From assembly GCA_022592445.1 (NCBI GenBank), contig JABYQR010000051.1:1-64000 (forward strand): a stretch of DNA of 64,000 nt. The letters are read 5' to 3'. Source of the stretch: Cytidiella melzeri (lineage: Eukaryota; Basidiomycota; Agaricomycetes; Polyporales; Irpicaceae). This document shows, piece by piece, positions 1 to 12,022 of the stretch (within the stretch, counting starts at the first letter, position 1; every line of letters begins with the position of its first letter). The translations under genes were made by a program, and so were the position numbers. The notes below the pieces were generated by a model. The model saw only the letters and a program-made list of their open reading frames with translations, did no database searches and was not told the origin of the DNA.

Positions 1-757
1 AGCTCTTGTTATGCTGGCAACTGACCATACTCTCTCTCTCTCTCCAATATGCGCCTACAGTCCATACTTCGTCCGCTTCCTCAGAACTCCTGCTGGCCAG
101 AATATCGCCTCGCTCTACACTCATCGTGCGGCTGTCGCCTCCGCTTCTCTTACCAACCTGGCAGATGCGGACTCTATCGCCGAAACATCTCAATTTCTTG
201 CCACTCTCCTTCTGATCCAGGGCATCTCCGACATCGATCCCAAAGACAAAGAGGAGCTCTTACCGCACTTGAAGGCATGGGTGCGGAAACCCGCATTTAG
301 AGGACGACTGGCGAGCGATGCAAGTGAGAGGGTTGTGTGGCTTTTGACTGAGGATCGGTGCGTCGGGTTTCTTGATTGCTCCATGCCATTGGCCCAAAAC
401 ATGAATACGCGGGTTATCTAGGAATATGACAGCGCCACTTGCAGTGGTTCGGTCTAAATTGCAAGCATCCCTGGAGAGATGCGACGCGCTAGGATGTACA
501 AAGACCTGCACCAATGCGGAGTTGCAGAAGTGCTCAAGGTGAACAGTGTTCTCTCGCTTGCCCCGCTCTATGTTACTCACTCTGCCTATCACTACTAGGT
601 GCAAAAGTGCGCTATTCGTAAGTAATCACAAAGATACTCTTTGCTGTGTCACCTCACTGACGTGGTTTGTGGTGGCATGGGCGTGTAGTGCAACAAGGAA
701 CACCAAAAGCTGGCGTGGCCGACGCATAAGAGGATATGCTTTGAATCTACATTCTGA
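1..757 (+). CDS. MYND zinc-finger protein, 3' end only
   Basis: This is the C-terminal part of a gene that begins upstream of the window. My exons are 61-357, 422-538, 599-617 and 689-757 (TGA), with an acceptor at 59-60 and GT...AG introns between them. The last three exons join into a MYND-type zinc finger. It is a Cys-rich stretch starting CDALGCTKTC, then QKCSRCKSALFCNKEHQ, then W..HKRIC; the spacing of seven Cys and one His fits the family. MYND fingers bind two zinc ions and usually mediate protein-protein contacts, often at the C-terminus of otherwise divergent fungal proteins. The upstream part is helical and Leu/Ala-rich and I recognise no other domain. The finger is clear only after splicing, which supports the model. 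The partner and function are unknown. Confidence 0.8.
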
Positions 758-1252
758 GCTTCCGGAACGAGCAACCTTTCACACCATTTACACTTGTAAT
801 ACGCCCATGTACCACGATACAACGTGATTCGACACGGTATTCTTCCCCTGGACCACGACGTACGATCCGCCTTCGACGATTCTCTGGTAGTTGCTCACAT
901 ACGCTCACGTACCCCCGGCACAAATCGCGTCACGCAAGTCAACATTCTAACAACACTGCATGCCCCCACAATACCCTACTCGTAGATGAAAGCGCGGATA
1001 GCACTGATCTCATGGAGATGGATATGAACAAAAAATGGTAAAGTGACAGTGATACAGCGAAACAGCAGCAGCATACATGCGTAGCGATACAGGTCTATAG
1101 GTACTACAAAATATAATAGTGAAAGCGAGACATAGGGCGAGCGGCGTACAAGAAAGCAAGAAAACCTCAGACGGTAGAAAGCGTCCATGGGGGAGAGGAT
1201 GTACAAATGATGAAAGCCAAAGAAAAAACATACAGTTGAGAGATCAAAAAAT
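758..1252. other. Intergenic, no gene seen
   Basis: The MYND gene ends at its left edge and the convergent large gene ends at its right edge, so it should hold two 3' UTRs. I see no conserved frame, tRNA-like structure or repeat. Confidence 0.5.
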
Positions 1253-4200
1253 TTACCAGCTACGGGCACTTTCTTTTAAGTGACTAAACAAACCTTTCGT
1301 CATTGTCCAAGGACTCCCTGAATCTTTGGAGGTCGTCGATGCCGGAGAGGCCGATCTCTGACTGGAACTTGAGACACTCTGCTGGTCAGGTATTCTCCGC
1401 TGAACGGGTCTCAGAAGGTTCTGCTTTTCCAAGTCTGGCGACCTTCGCATTCCCGTTTCCTGCGTTTGCATCCTCTTTAGCCTCAGGCTCTGCTCCTGTC
1501 TATGCATCGACGACGTCTCAGCTTCTGCAGCCATCCTCTGATCGCGTTCCTCGGCCTCTCTCCTTGCTTTCTCCGCAACCTCTCGCACGGCTTCGGCTCT
1601 CGCAGCCTCCTCTTCTTTCGCCTTCGCGGCCTCGTCCAGTCTCCGCTGAGCCTCCTCTTTAGCCAGCTTCGCGGCTTCCTCTTCCTCTTTCGCCTTCGCC
1701 TTCGCAGTCTCGTCCCATCTGCGTTTAGCCTCCTCTTCCTCCAGCTTCTTCGCAGCCTCGTCCCGTTTGCTTTTGGCCGCCTCTTCCTCCTGCTTCTTCG
1801 TACTCTGCGCACTCCGAGTTGCTCCAGCTCCATCTTTAGCTTTCGTCACACCGGCTCTATTAGCGGCTCCCTCCTCTTTCTTTTTCTGCTTTGCTGCCTT
1901 CTTTTTCAGCCTTTTCTTTTCAGCAGCCGTGAGACTAGCCCCCTCTGCAATACTCTCGTCATCGGGGCCCTCAGCGCCGGTGTCTAGACCACTTTCAGTC
2001 TGCGAGTCCGTGGCTTGCGACATCTCTCGCGTAAAAGTGCTGGCTGCACTGATGTGCTTATTTACGACGGGGGATACTGGTGCGGATGCTCCTGACTTCT
2101 CCTGGGGGTCGATCTTGAGGCTAGGTATTGCTGCTGTAGACTTGCCCTTAGAGCTGACTGGAACAACGTCTTCCGTGGGTCTGCTCTGCGCGTCACTGTC
2201 CGAAGGCTCGGCTCCTTCCCCTACAGCCTTTGTCCCCTGCGCGCCGCTGTCAGACAAGTCGCCTTGCTGTACAAGTTCGGGGTCTGGATCAGGTGAGCTT
2301 TGACCTTGCTCCTCGTTCGTCGTACCAGCAGGAGCAGCTTCCTTCGGTTCCTGGCCGTCGATACACGCAGCATCGAAGGTGTCCCACGCCCCAGGGGTAT
2401 CTCCCTCGTGTTCCAGCCCGTCGATGCTCGGTACGTCGCTGGTCTTGACGTTCTCGAACAGCTCGGCGGCATTATGCGGCTCGACCTGCGTGAAGCCCTC
2501 CGTTTCTAGTTCAGAGTCTACCGAGGCGGCGACATTCGGGGACACATCGGCAGCCACTTTGACAGTACTTCCCGCGGTAGCTGCTCTAGAAGAAGGACCT
2601 ACGACCTCAGATGAGGTGGCGACAGAAGTAGCGGGGGTGGATGGTATCTCGACCATCTTGCTTTCTTCAGACTGAGCAACGGTAGCAGGGGCAGGTGACG
2701 ACACGTCCACGTTCCGACTCTCGTCAGTCGAAGAAGAAGTGGTGTCGGGCTGTGGCGTAGACTCCTCATTGAACTCGTTCGACGACGACGAAGGCTTGGA
2801 GGGATTGGTAGTGGGAGATGAGTCTGGAAGTACCGATGAAGATAACGCCAGATCAAGGAGCTCCTGTCCATTCTGCTCGAGCTTGGGTGTTGCTTCGCTA
2901 ACATTCGCGCCAGCGTCGCTCGATTTAGCGGCAAGTACTTGGTGTTCTACTATGCGTGCCCTGGGCGTACTGACGTCGTTGATAGATGGCTCGTCGTCTC
3001 CTGATGGCTTGTTCATAGGACCCGCGGCTGCCGAAAGATCACTCTGTTGCGGTTTTGAAAGCTCTTTGCCTTCTGAGACGGTCGCCAAGGGCTCTGGCGT
3101 GTTCACCACATCAGTACTTGCGGGGACGTCCTGCGTCAGCTCAGTGGATTTTGCGGTGACCTCAGTTGGCTCAATTATAGGCTTCGAGTTTGCAACTGCT
3201 GGGCCAGCCACGGTCTCCTCAGGTGTGGCCGGTGTTGAACCCTTATTCTCCGAAGGTGCGACGCTGTCCTTCTGCACGACTTCCGAATCATGATCGTGAT
3301 GATCCCTGCCTTCGAGTGGAGGTTCGGCCGTGTCGACAGCTGGGTGTGCCATTGCCGGAGCAGCATCGACTTGTGTACCATCAGACGACCCGCTCTCTTG
3401 GGTCTGAGTGGGCGCAGGCGGAGATTCCGTTGTCGCAGCTCTGCTGGGAACTTCCTTCGTCTCAGCCTCTCTCTTGACCGCGTTGTCAACAGGAGCACGG
3501 GAGGGTGACGCTCCGTTCTTGGGCGTAGGCCCTTTGACCTTCTTTGATGCGCGATCGGTCTTCGTCGCCTTACTGTTGAAATGCGAGGACTGGACGGTTA
3601 AAGCAGGTGCTGATCTAGGAGGCTGAGACTTTGCGTTTGTCTGATACGATTGAGCTCGCTTGATGTCTACGGGGGGACGACTAGGGGGCTTGTTGACTGG
3701 ATTGCGCTTCGGCTCGCTGGCGGTACGAGTCAGTGGAGGTGCAGCTGAAGCTGAACTATCAGCCTTCAGTCGAAGGACTTGAGAAGTTGCAGCCGTAGGT
3801 GACGCTAGAGAAGGCGCGGGAGGAGGCACAGGAGCAGGTGGCGCAAGGGACTCCGTCGAAGGTGCAGGAGTGGAAGGTGGCAGTGATAGAGGAGAAGGTG
3901 CAGTGGGAGGTGCGGGGAAACCAACACTCATGATCTGCTTGGCGCTGGGTCTCGGAGTGTTGGGGGCGGAAATGGGCTCATCATCAACGTGCTGAGGCGG
4001 TTCGTGGAAGTCGTCAGTATCATAGTCTGTGTCTCGAACGCTACTCGTGACACTATGGGAGTCCTTAGCATCATAGAAGGCCACGTCTTCGGTGTCCGAA
4101 TTGAAGTCCACAAGGTCAGCCTGAGGGATCACCGCTTCCGGCGGCTCGGTCTGTATCTCAGCATCTGCCATCTGTCGCTGAGACCGTACAGGAGGTTGCC

Positions 4201-5403
4201 ATGACAAGGTCGGTATGACGATATGTGGGCGTGTGGCTCGCGGAGGACAACTAGAAGGTCGCGACAGGCGCTCTCGCGACGCGCCGTCTTCGCCAATGGT
4301 AGACTTGATACTCGAAGTCCGAGATACTCGTGTTGCAGACAGGTCGAAGGCCTTGGAAGTTTGTGGTTGTGCACCTCCCTCGCGAACATCACCGGGTGCC
4401 CCTTGACGGATCGGGAGATCACCCTGTGATCGACCAGGAAGGTCTCCGAAGCCGACAGCGCCACCCTGCGACGAACCGGGAGAATATCCGTACAGGGCAC
4501 GAGGCATGTCAAGGGCCGACAGCAGAGGCATTGTTTCCGGGGTGTATGGCGGTATCGGACGCAGCAGCGTTGAGTACGCGCCTCTCGCGCTCTCTGGTGG
4601 CGGTGATTCAGAAATCATGAAGTTGCGCAAGACCGGTGAGAAAAGGACGTCCTCCTCATCATCATCCGAACTACTCTGGAAAGGAGCAAATACTTCCATG
4701 TCTTCGGAGGCTGTAGGGTCCTCCAGATCCCATTCTGGTATGGACGGTGAGAGGGGCGGCGTCATAAAGGCTGGAGCGGTTGAGGTAGGTGATAATGCTG
4801 GACCGTCAGACGATTCCAGGAGCATCGTGATCTCCATCAAAGATAGTCGGGTGCTCCTTGATGTTTGTGAAGGAGGGAGCATCTGGCGCAGAGAGCTTGT
4901 AGTGCGGAGGAAGTCGTCTGCCAATTGCTCATCGCCCAGAACACTAATTCACGCTATCAAGCTCAGAAATGTGGCAACAACGTTATATGAGCCACTCACC
5001 TCAGACTTGTATACCGATCTTCTGTGTCGGAATCCTCAGCAAACTCGGCGAGGGCACGACCATCGAGATGCTTGTCGAGAATCATCTTGGCAATAATTGG
5101 GGAAGTTGCATCATTTCCTCGTTCAAGGACGTATTCCGCTATATCCTTGGGCGAAAGAGGAACAGGGCTGGTCTATGTAGGGTGGCGCAACGCAATTTAC
5201 ATTCTGTGAGAGCTAGATCTTGACTATTACTTACTAGTCGAGACGACCGCGTGCTTCTTCGTGACTTGGGGGAGCTCTTCTTATTGCCTGTCGCCAAATG
5301 CTCGTCTGGTGGATGAAACTCGTCAGCTTCACTCCGACTACTAGGACAATACGGAATCACGCTACCTTGGCTTCGCTTAGGCGAAGTCACAAAAGCTTGT
5401 GGC
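1253..5403 (-). CDS. Large disordered protein with Lys/Glu/Ala-rich C-terminal coiled coil
   Basis: A 1,220-residue frame fills 1253-4924. Two upstream exons extend it to ATG 5403: 5403 to about 5232, which begins MPQAFVTSPKRSQ, and about 5173-5007, which encodes SPKDIAEYVLERGNDATSP followed by IIAKMILDKHLDG. The DIAEYVLERG stretch looks like a folded helical module and is the only part likely to be conserved. The middle is very rich in Ser, Pro, Thr, Ala and Glu, and is probably unstructured. From about 1950 down to 1450 the protein has an AEKKRLKKKAAKQKKKEE patch and then repeated KEEEAAKLAKEEAQRRLDEA-type heptads, a long charged coiled coil. I do not recognise the family. A scaffold or cytoskeletal role is possible but is only a guess from composition. 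The first small intron (near 5360) is uncertain. Confidence 0.75.
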
Positions 5404-5405
5404 AT

Positions 5406-6961
5406 AGTGAGCGACAATTGTAATTAGGAGCTTCACGAATCTGTCGGAGAGGCGTTAGGCCACAGGGTGAAGGACTACTAAAGGGATCAATCAATGCGAA
5501 CAATGGTCCGTACAATATATCAGATCGTTAAGCCCTTTGAACGCCGTTGTGAATATGTTTCGTTTGGTGGAGTGGGGTACTGGATGAAGTGCAGTTGGTG
5601 AGCCCGAAGCTGCAATTGAACGCATTAGGCCCCGATACCGTACCTAGGTAGTCGTGAGAGGCGATACTATACTTCTGCGCGCTTGAGCTAGGTAGTATGA
5701 CCACTACTGAAAAGACTACCTTGCGCCTGCAAGGGAGGATGTCGGAGAGGGATTAGTGAAGGGAGGGGATACGGGGAGGAGAAGTGCGAGCCTAGGAAAG
5801 AGAAACGAAGGATGAGCGGATAATATAGATGTCTCGGGCCAGATTTCCCACCATGTGCCACTGATGGCCTACCATCTGCCACGAGGGACCTACAGCCGCC
5901 CGACTAATCTGCGTCGTCCGATAGTCAAACAAGATCTTCGTCCAATGAGAACATACATTGTGCGCCTGCGATTTGAGCAATTGAACTTCATGCTCAAGTA
6001 CCGAGAACACTATCGAGCTATTTGGTTGCAGCATAGGGTGTTGTTTGTCCAGCGATATAGGATGGCGATAGCTTCGTCCACGAGCGGAAGAAAGAGCTGT
6101 GCCTCGTTTTCGACAATCCGAGGTCTCGATTGTGTCTTAAGCTTGGGTGTAATCTTCGGTGCAGGGCACGTTCAAACCTTATCAGCTGCGGGGTCGTGAT
6201 CACTCCGAGCCGTTGTAAGTTGACAAACCTCGGGCTGAGTTACGACTAAATCATCGCAATTCTGGAGCTCCCAATTGATTAAAGACTCATACTAGACGTG
6301 TGGTATGCTGGTGAGTCCTTGCGAAACACCCGTCCGTGCGTCGTTATGAATGCAAGTTTTTTCCCCATGATGACGTTGTAGGCGAAGATCACTGACTGCC
6401 TCGCGTCCTCCGCAAGTTTGAGAAAGGAAGCTGCTGATCTAGAGGTAGTTGTGGGATGTGGGAGAATGACGGCGCGCAGTGGACTGCGCATGGCAGTACT
6501 CTCTGCGGGTGAAACGCCTCGTGTCTAGAAGGTACGATGAGGACTCAGTACTACGCAATGTAGATGCATGGATAAACACTGAACTTTGACTGGGCAGGAC
6601 GGGATGTATGCGATGAGAAATGGTGCGTGGGTAATCCATACATCGCTGGAATGCATAGAACAACTGAGGACGTGCGAGGTTGTAGTTTCTCTGTGTGTGT
6701 GTGGTAGCAAACCAAGCGCAGTAGTATGATGATTAACCGTTGAGCCTGCAGCACAAAAATATGTTTGTCGCTGTTTGATTCTGAAGGCCACAGCCTTCCT
6801 ATTCCGGACTTCCTTTACTGGCCACCCCTTGGTGCGAGGTCTATTCCATCGCATTCCTCACTTACGGGCAAAGTGCAAAAACTGTTCTATATGATAAGGC
6901 TTTCGTTAAGGCTAGTCTGGATATGAAAGCTAGTATCGTTTCAGCGCCATACTCTTCACTT
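5406..6961. other. Intergenic, 1.5 kb, no gene supported
   Basis: It lies between the start of the large disordered-protein gene and the 3' end of the amine oxidase gene. Several open stretches of 60-115 codons occur on both strands. None has recognisable motifs, sensible splice sites or sustained codon bias. I see no repeat or TE ends. Confidence 0.4.
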
Positions 6962-9900
6962 CTACAGCTTGAGCTTGATCCGATGAAACAGCTCCGCTGC
7001 GTCTCTCATTTGTTCGGCACTCGCAGCTGACATCGCGTGTCCATCCAGACCATATGTCTTCAGCCCGCGATATTCGAACGATGGTATCTCGTGAGGAAAA
7101 CATTGAGCAGGCCTGACACCGTAGTCGTTGTATGCGTATGGATCTCCGGGCTTGGTAGGGCTGCTGAGCAGGATCGCGTTGAGGGAGTCGATGGATATGT
7201 CCGAATCAAAGTAGTTGAGGGGCGTAAGCATGAAGCTAGAAGCCGCGACGTTCGTGCGAGTGTTCGGCGCATCTTCAGCTTGAGGCTGCGGGAGTGGGTT
7301 ACAGCTTTGGAGATGCGCATATAGGACATCCTAAACGTACAATATGATGCATGCCGACGTTGACCCAAGCTACAAGGTCCTTTTGCGTAATGTTCTCACC
7401 ATCGAAGAATTTGTGAAAGTCGACCACCGGCTTTCCGGGAAGGTTCATATTCCACATAGAGCTGGATGATGGTTCAGTATCCTTACGGCGTGAGACAGCA
7501 AGATTGTAGCGAGCCCAGTTTGCGCTGTTAAGTATACGCTTCGATCCTACAACGGTCTGCGCCGCATGTTCACGCTCACGTCAGCAAACACTAACCTGCT
7601 CTATGACAGGCAAGTACTCACGTTGTAAATGGGTGAATACCCTGGATGAATAGCGTATCCTCTCGCGTTGTCCCACTTATTCTTCTTGTCTTGATTGACG
7701 AAGGCGTACCCGCCTTGAAAGTTGACTGGATACTTTAACTTGGCGTTATCCTCGTTATCGATGATCTCTCTCGTAATCTTCTGCTGGATGACGGTCTTGC
7801 CCCAATCGTCGTCGTCATACCAAGGCTGCTCAATTTCTTCTTGATGAGTATGGGTGTAGAGGAGTGAGTTCTCAAGACCGCCAACGTCCAGATCGACCTT
7901 GAAGTTGATGACATGGTCGTGCAGGGAACCCACTGCGGCATGTATGAGCACCGCGGAAAAGAAGATCATGAAAACGCGGCACGTACTTGTGGTATCACGG
8001 ATAGCTGTACCGTACCCGGCCTGCTTCGCTTCCCAAAAACCGCCTTGCAGGTATCCGGAGGCAGACACACGGACCTCTATTGTTCCGTCGGTCATGAACA
8101 TGTAATCAAACTGAGATGCAATCAGATCTCGAGGTGAATGACAGGCTGAGGTCACTTACCACTGGAAGGTAATGCAAACGCCGTGGTAACATGTCAGAAA
8201 ACACTAGGCAAACAGTCATCAGACTTACTGTAATCATAACTAGTGCGACAAAAGCGAGGCATGGGCACATGATAGAAAGACAGTAAACGAGTCACGTACT
8301 TCCCGACAGTCGATATGCTCCTCACTGTCAACACGTATCCTCTCACTGCGCCAAATTCACCCTCGTGCCACCCGGTGTGACGGGTGATGGGCCGCGCAGT
8401 GTCGTGCTCAAAGACACAAATCGCACGTTCACGAGCAATCATGCCGAGGCTTGTGTAAGTGGTTGCGGGCAAATAGACCGCTTCGTATGGGCAATCGTAG
8501 CCAGGAAGCAGGTCTCGAACTGCGAACCCCTGATCAAGAAGGATTAGAACTTGGTCATTTTATACTCGAAATCCGAACGCACCAATCCAAAGTAACGATC
8601 AAGCCACGCTGTACCACCCTGCATAGGATCGTTTCCAGCTACAGAGAGATGAGCAAACCGTACAAGGCATGTTCAGAAAAAGACATACCATACTGTGCCA
8701 TTGCCTCTTGTGGTGAAAGCTGGCGGTATGACATTACAATGAAACAATGAAATAGGTAGCGAATATGGGTGTGTAACTCTCACCTCGTAAATCAGCCGCT
8801 CATTCATAAAGCGTATATCCCACAAGCTCAGTCCCATATCACGGTCAAAGCCAAGGTACATCCCCCACCCCATCCAACTGATGTACTGTAGCTCGCGATT
8901 CACTCTAAAGCGTAGACCAGCGAAGGACACCTGACGGGGTCCGGGGAGATGGTCAAGGTCTCGGGGAGCCCTGTCAGGTCGGTAGCGCGTAGACCAAGCT
9001 GTGTCTTTCCTCTGGTCTGGACGGTCGGGAAGCCGGCGAAGCGTGCCGTTATGATAAGCGTCGAGGAAGTCGTCAATGGTTGCAAAAATCTGATGATTAT
9101 ATACGAGCTTTGGGAAGTAAGATGAGCATGCCTGCAGTGCCAATGTGATGAACCTGAAGACCTACCTTCAGTACCTTCCATTGCTTGGGATCGGTGCCGC
9201 TGATATCGACGTATTGGAAGAAATTGATGGGATGTAGCCACGGACCAGCGACGTTCTTCCTCCAAGCAATCCACGTGCGACGGAATGTTCCATCGAAGCT
9301 GTAAGGCCCGCTAGCACTGGCAGAGAGTGTATCGTTATCGAGGCCCAACGCAACACCATCAAACAGGTCCTGTCGACGTAAAGCATCAACAATGTGGAAA
9401 CAGTTGACTGTGAATTCGACCGCACCTGTGTAACGCGTGCTATGCGAGGCATGTATGTTGCCAAAAGGTGAGGAAGCTCAACGAAGGGAATACCGCCGAA
9501 GCCTCTCGCATTGAATGGGATATCCTCGCGGTGGTATATCTCAGTGAGCTCCTTTATGACCGTCTCGCCGTCGATTGGAAGTGGACCAACAAGGTAGTCT
9601 TTGATCACGGGGCCACCCTCTGCCTGAGGTCTCCCTCCGAGGTGAAGGGACACCCTTGAATACCGACGGGGGAACTTGTCTTCGCTGGGTGATGTCAAGT
9701 AGGCGAGCGCGTCGTCCTTGGCAGGCCGGTAGACTTCAATGTGATATATGGAGTTGTCTGATAGGGAAGCCCTGTCTGCTGCAGTGAGGTTGAGTCCGCG
9801 CGACGCTTGTGTGAGCCATTCGTGAACAGACACGGTTTCGTTGATGGTGAGGGAGGCCCACAGATTGACTGTAGCAGGTGGCTCCGCAGGACGGGGTTTG

Positions 9901-10142
9901 GATGCTGCGCATTGCTGTAATGGCTCTTGAAGTGTGAGAGACCCGTGCAGAATGGTCTCAGCTTGGGGGGACTGGTTGCAAAATCCGACTTGATTCCTCC
10001 TGGGGAAGACGTAAAACGAGGAGCATGCAAGCCCACCAACGATCAAGAGAGAGCTGTACAGGAGTTTTCGGCAGTTGGTCCTTCGCGTAGACCCCGACCT
10101 GTAACCTTCATAACCCTTGAGTACCTCGTAGCCTGTTTGCAT
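6962..10142 (-). CDS. Copper-containing primary amine oxidase, type II membrane-anchored
   Basis: It oxidatively deaminates primary amines to aldehyde, NH3 and H2O2 using copper and topaquinone (TPQ). An N-terminal hydrophobic segment (KLLYSSLLIVGGLACSSFYV) after a basic stretch suggests a membrane anchor with the enzyme outside the cytosol. Family landmarks after splicing: an N-terminal domain with YHREDIPFNARGFGGIPF; the TPQ consensus STVGNYDYMFDYMF, whose first Tyr is the cofactor precursor; the copper ligands H-D-H in GSLHDHVINFKVDLDVGG; and a third His in VGMHHIV. The C-terminus ends HRIKLKL. The gene has many short introns. The TPQ motif needs an 11-nt exon (8229-8239) and a 2-nt exon (8160-8161). 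An alternative acceptor at about 8150 would instead insert nine residues after NYDY. The start at 10142 is the first in-frame ATG; a short upstream exon cannot be excluded. Confidence 0.9.
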
Positions 10143-10971
10143 ATCCGGTCAGATGAATGAGGGGACTTACCGATCGAACAGTGCCCCCCTCTCTTTATGT
10201 ATCCACGGTGCAAAGCCTAATAGCCCTCCAACCACGGATGGTTGGGAGGCCTCCTAAATGCTGACCCGTCCGTAAACACACCAGTTTTTTTTTTTCTCTG
10301 AGCGATCTCAACTAACCAATGTGATCGGGTTGATGCATGGGTGCCGCTTCCCTGTGAAATGTATAAGCTTGAAACCCCGGTCAAGAGACGATCAGAAAGC
10401 ACATACCTCATGTTAGAATAGCAAAGGCCGGTGGTGAAGGAAGCTTTGGAGATATTCTTGTCAAGGAATTGACCGCGGTAGACGACGAACTTGATCAGTA
10501 CGCCGGTCAAGCAAGCAAGAAGCGAAATTGATCGCCAATTTATGACAGTGTCGTTGCAGGTGTCCGTCGGAGATTCCTGATCTGAAGCGGTGAACGTGGT
10601 CCGGCTGTTTTGGGGTTCCCTTTCACCTGAGCCTAAGCAGAGTTGCACTAGTGAAGGCGTTCCGTAGAACTAGTGCAACGTCTGGATATTTTCTCTCGAT
10701 GATATCATGTACTGCCCCTAACTTCCTGGCTTCGTGGCAAATGCTGCAGAAAGTGTGGTTAGTCCCTTAATCCAAAGTTCGAAGATTTCAAGTCTGTAAA
10801 TCTTGCAGAAGGGTGAAATGAAGTTCAAGTTCAAGTTGAAGATGCCTCATTAGCAGCAGAACATCAGCGACGATCTTTGAAACCACAAACGACCGTGAGG
10901 AGGCGCAGCTGGATCAATCCTACAGAGCTCGTCTGCAAAGATTCCATGACTGGCAGACTACAAAAGGATTA
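10143..10971. other. Upstream region of amine oxidase gene
   Basis: It contains the presumed promoter of the minus-strand amine oxidase and a T-rich tract near 10,286-10,299. A 143-codon open frame on the minus strand (10,217-10,648) has no recognisable domain and I do not call it a gene. The MITE-like element starts at the right edge. Confidence 0.4.
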
Positions 10972-11662
10972 CTATGGGTTAGGGGGTGTTCGTAAGACTT
11001 CGGCGCTCAGCACATTGCGCTGGGAACACTCAACAAAATTTGTTTAAAAGTACATAAACCTGTGCGTGTGCATCTTGAAGATACACCGTAATTTATTCAA
11101 GCGTTTTGAAGAGGAAGAGCGAGCTGCGGCAGGATGCCGGCGAGGGATACAAAAGAGAGGGAGTGTTCGTAAAAACGTCACGGTTGGTCACACCGGCATC
11201 AGTCGGCAAATTTTCACTCTGACGCCAGACACAACGCGCAAACGCGCCATTGCGACGAGGCTACAATATGCGTCCTGGCGGAGTTTGAACCGTGCTTGGT
11301 CTCAAAGTCACGCAAGTCTCGACAATGCTCGTAAACACTACTTTACGCATCTACTCAGACATATCGGGCTGCTGGAGCAGGTTGCATGGCAATATTTGTT
11401 ACTATGCTCCCGCGAGACGGATTCAGAATATGCACTAGATCACCCCGAATCTCTCCCCATCAGTCCAAGTAGAGTGCAGAAACCCACCGCTTCGTCTCTA
11501 ACGACCTCACACCTCATGTTTAAAATATATTTTTTACACCAAAAGAATTCTATAGTAGTCCTCTATTGCTCACAGCAGACTTGTAATATTTGGAGGTGCG
11601 GAATTATCGAACGTGGTAGTGTTCGTAAAAACAGGCGTTTACGAACACCCCCTAACCCATAG
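10972..11662. mobile_element. MITE-like DNA transposon with terminal inverted repeats and TA target duplication
   Basis: The ends are near-perfect inverted repeats: CTATGGGTTAGGGGGTGTTC at the left, extended by GTAA, and its reverse complement at 11,639-11,662. Each end is flanked by TA (10,970-10,971 and 11,663-11,664). The 691-bp body has no transposase, so it would depend on an enzyme elsewhere. The core GTGTTCGTAA recurs inside at about 11,163 and 11,619. The copy at 11,619-11,629 pairs with 11,638-11,648 as a hairpin beside the right end. A 2-bp TA duplication fits Tc1/mariner-type transposition, but the TIR does not match a family I can name. Confidence 0.8.
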
Positions 11663-12022
11663 TACCGACAAGCGTGCTTCGGACACCGGACATTGCGCGC
11701 TAACAATCCCCGAAGCCCTTGCCCGCACCACAAAGCCCGCCCCCGGCCCGAAGGGCGACATACGAAGTCTCTTTCCCGGCTGATATCTTTGTAAGAGCCT
11801 TCCATAGTGTACTCTTATGACAGGACAAGTTGATCGAGTACGCCTCGTACCGCCGCAGTCTCGTCGCCGACCCCCGCCTCCGAATGCACAACGCTTTGTC
11901 AGACTCCACAGACAGTGTACAGGGGCGTATATAAATAATGTGCGGGTGGACTGTAGGAACCTCACCAAACTTCCAACTCACCTCAGACAAAACTTGATCA
12001 TTTCAATCCTAGCAACGCTACA
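11663..12022. other. Promoter interval of epimerase gene
   Basis: No gene seen. It ends at the ATG of the epimerase/reductase gene and contains a TATA-like site listed separately. Confidence 0.5.
11929..11936 (+). promoter_or_regulatory. TATA-like element
   Basis: TATATAAATA occurs about 90 bp upstream of the ATG at 12,023, a reasonable distance for a fungal core promoter. It is inferred from position and consensus only. Confidence 0.45.

Noticed and set aside
1483..2303. Long open frames antisense to and in other frames of the large minus-strand gene
   Set aside because: They arise from the biased Glu/Lys/Ala and Ser/Pro codon content of the real gene and have no independent motifs.
5855..6199. 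114-codon plus-strand frame
   Set aside because: No domain, no promoter or splice support, and it overlaps other open frames of similar size.
10217..10648. 143-codon minus-strand frame upstream of the amine oxidase gene
   Set aside because: No recognisable domain and it lies in the promoter region; I could not join it to the amine oxidase as an upstream exon.
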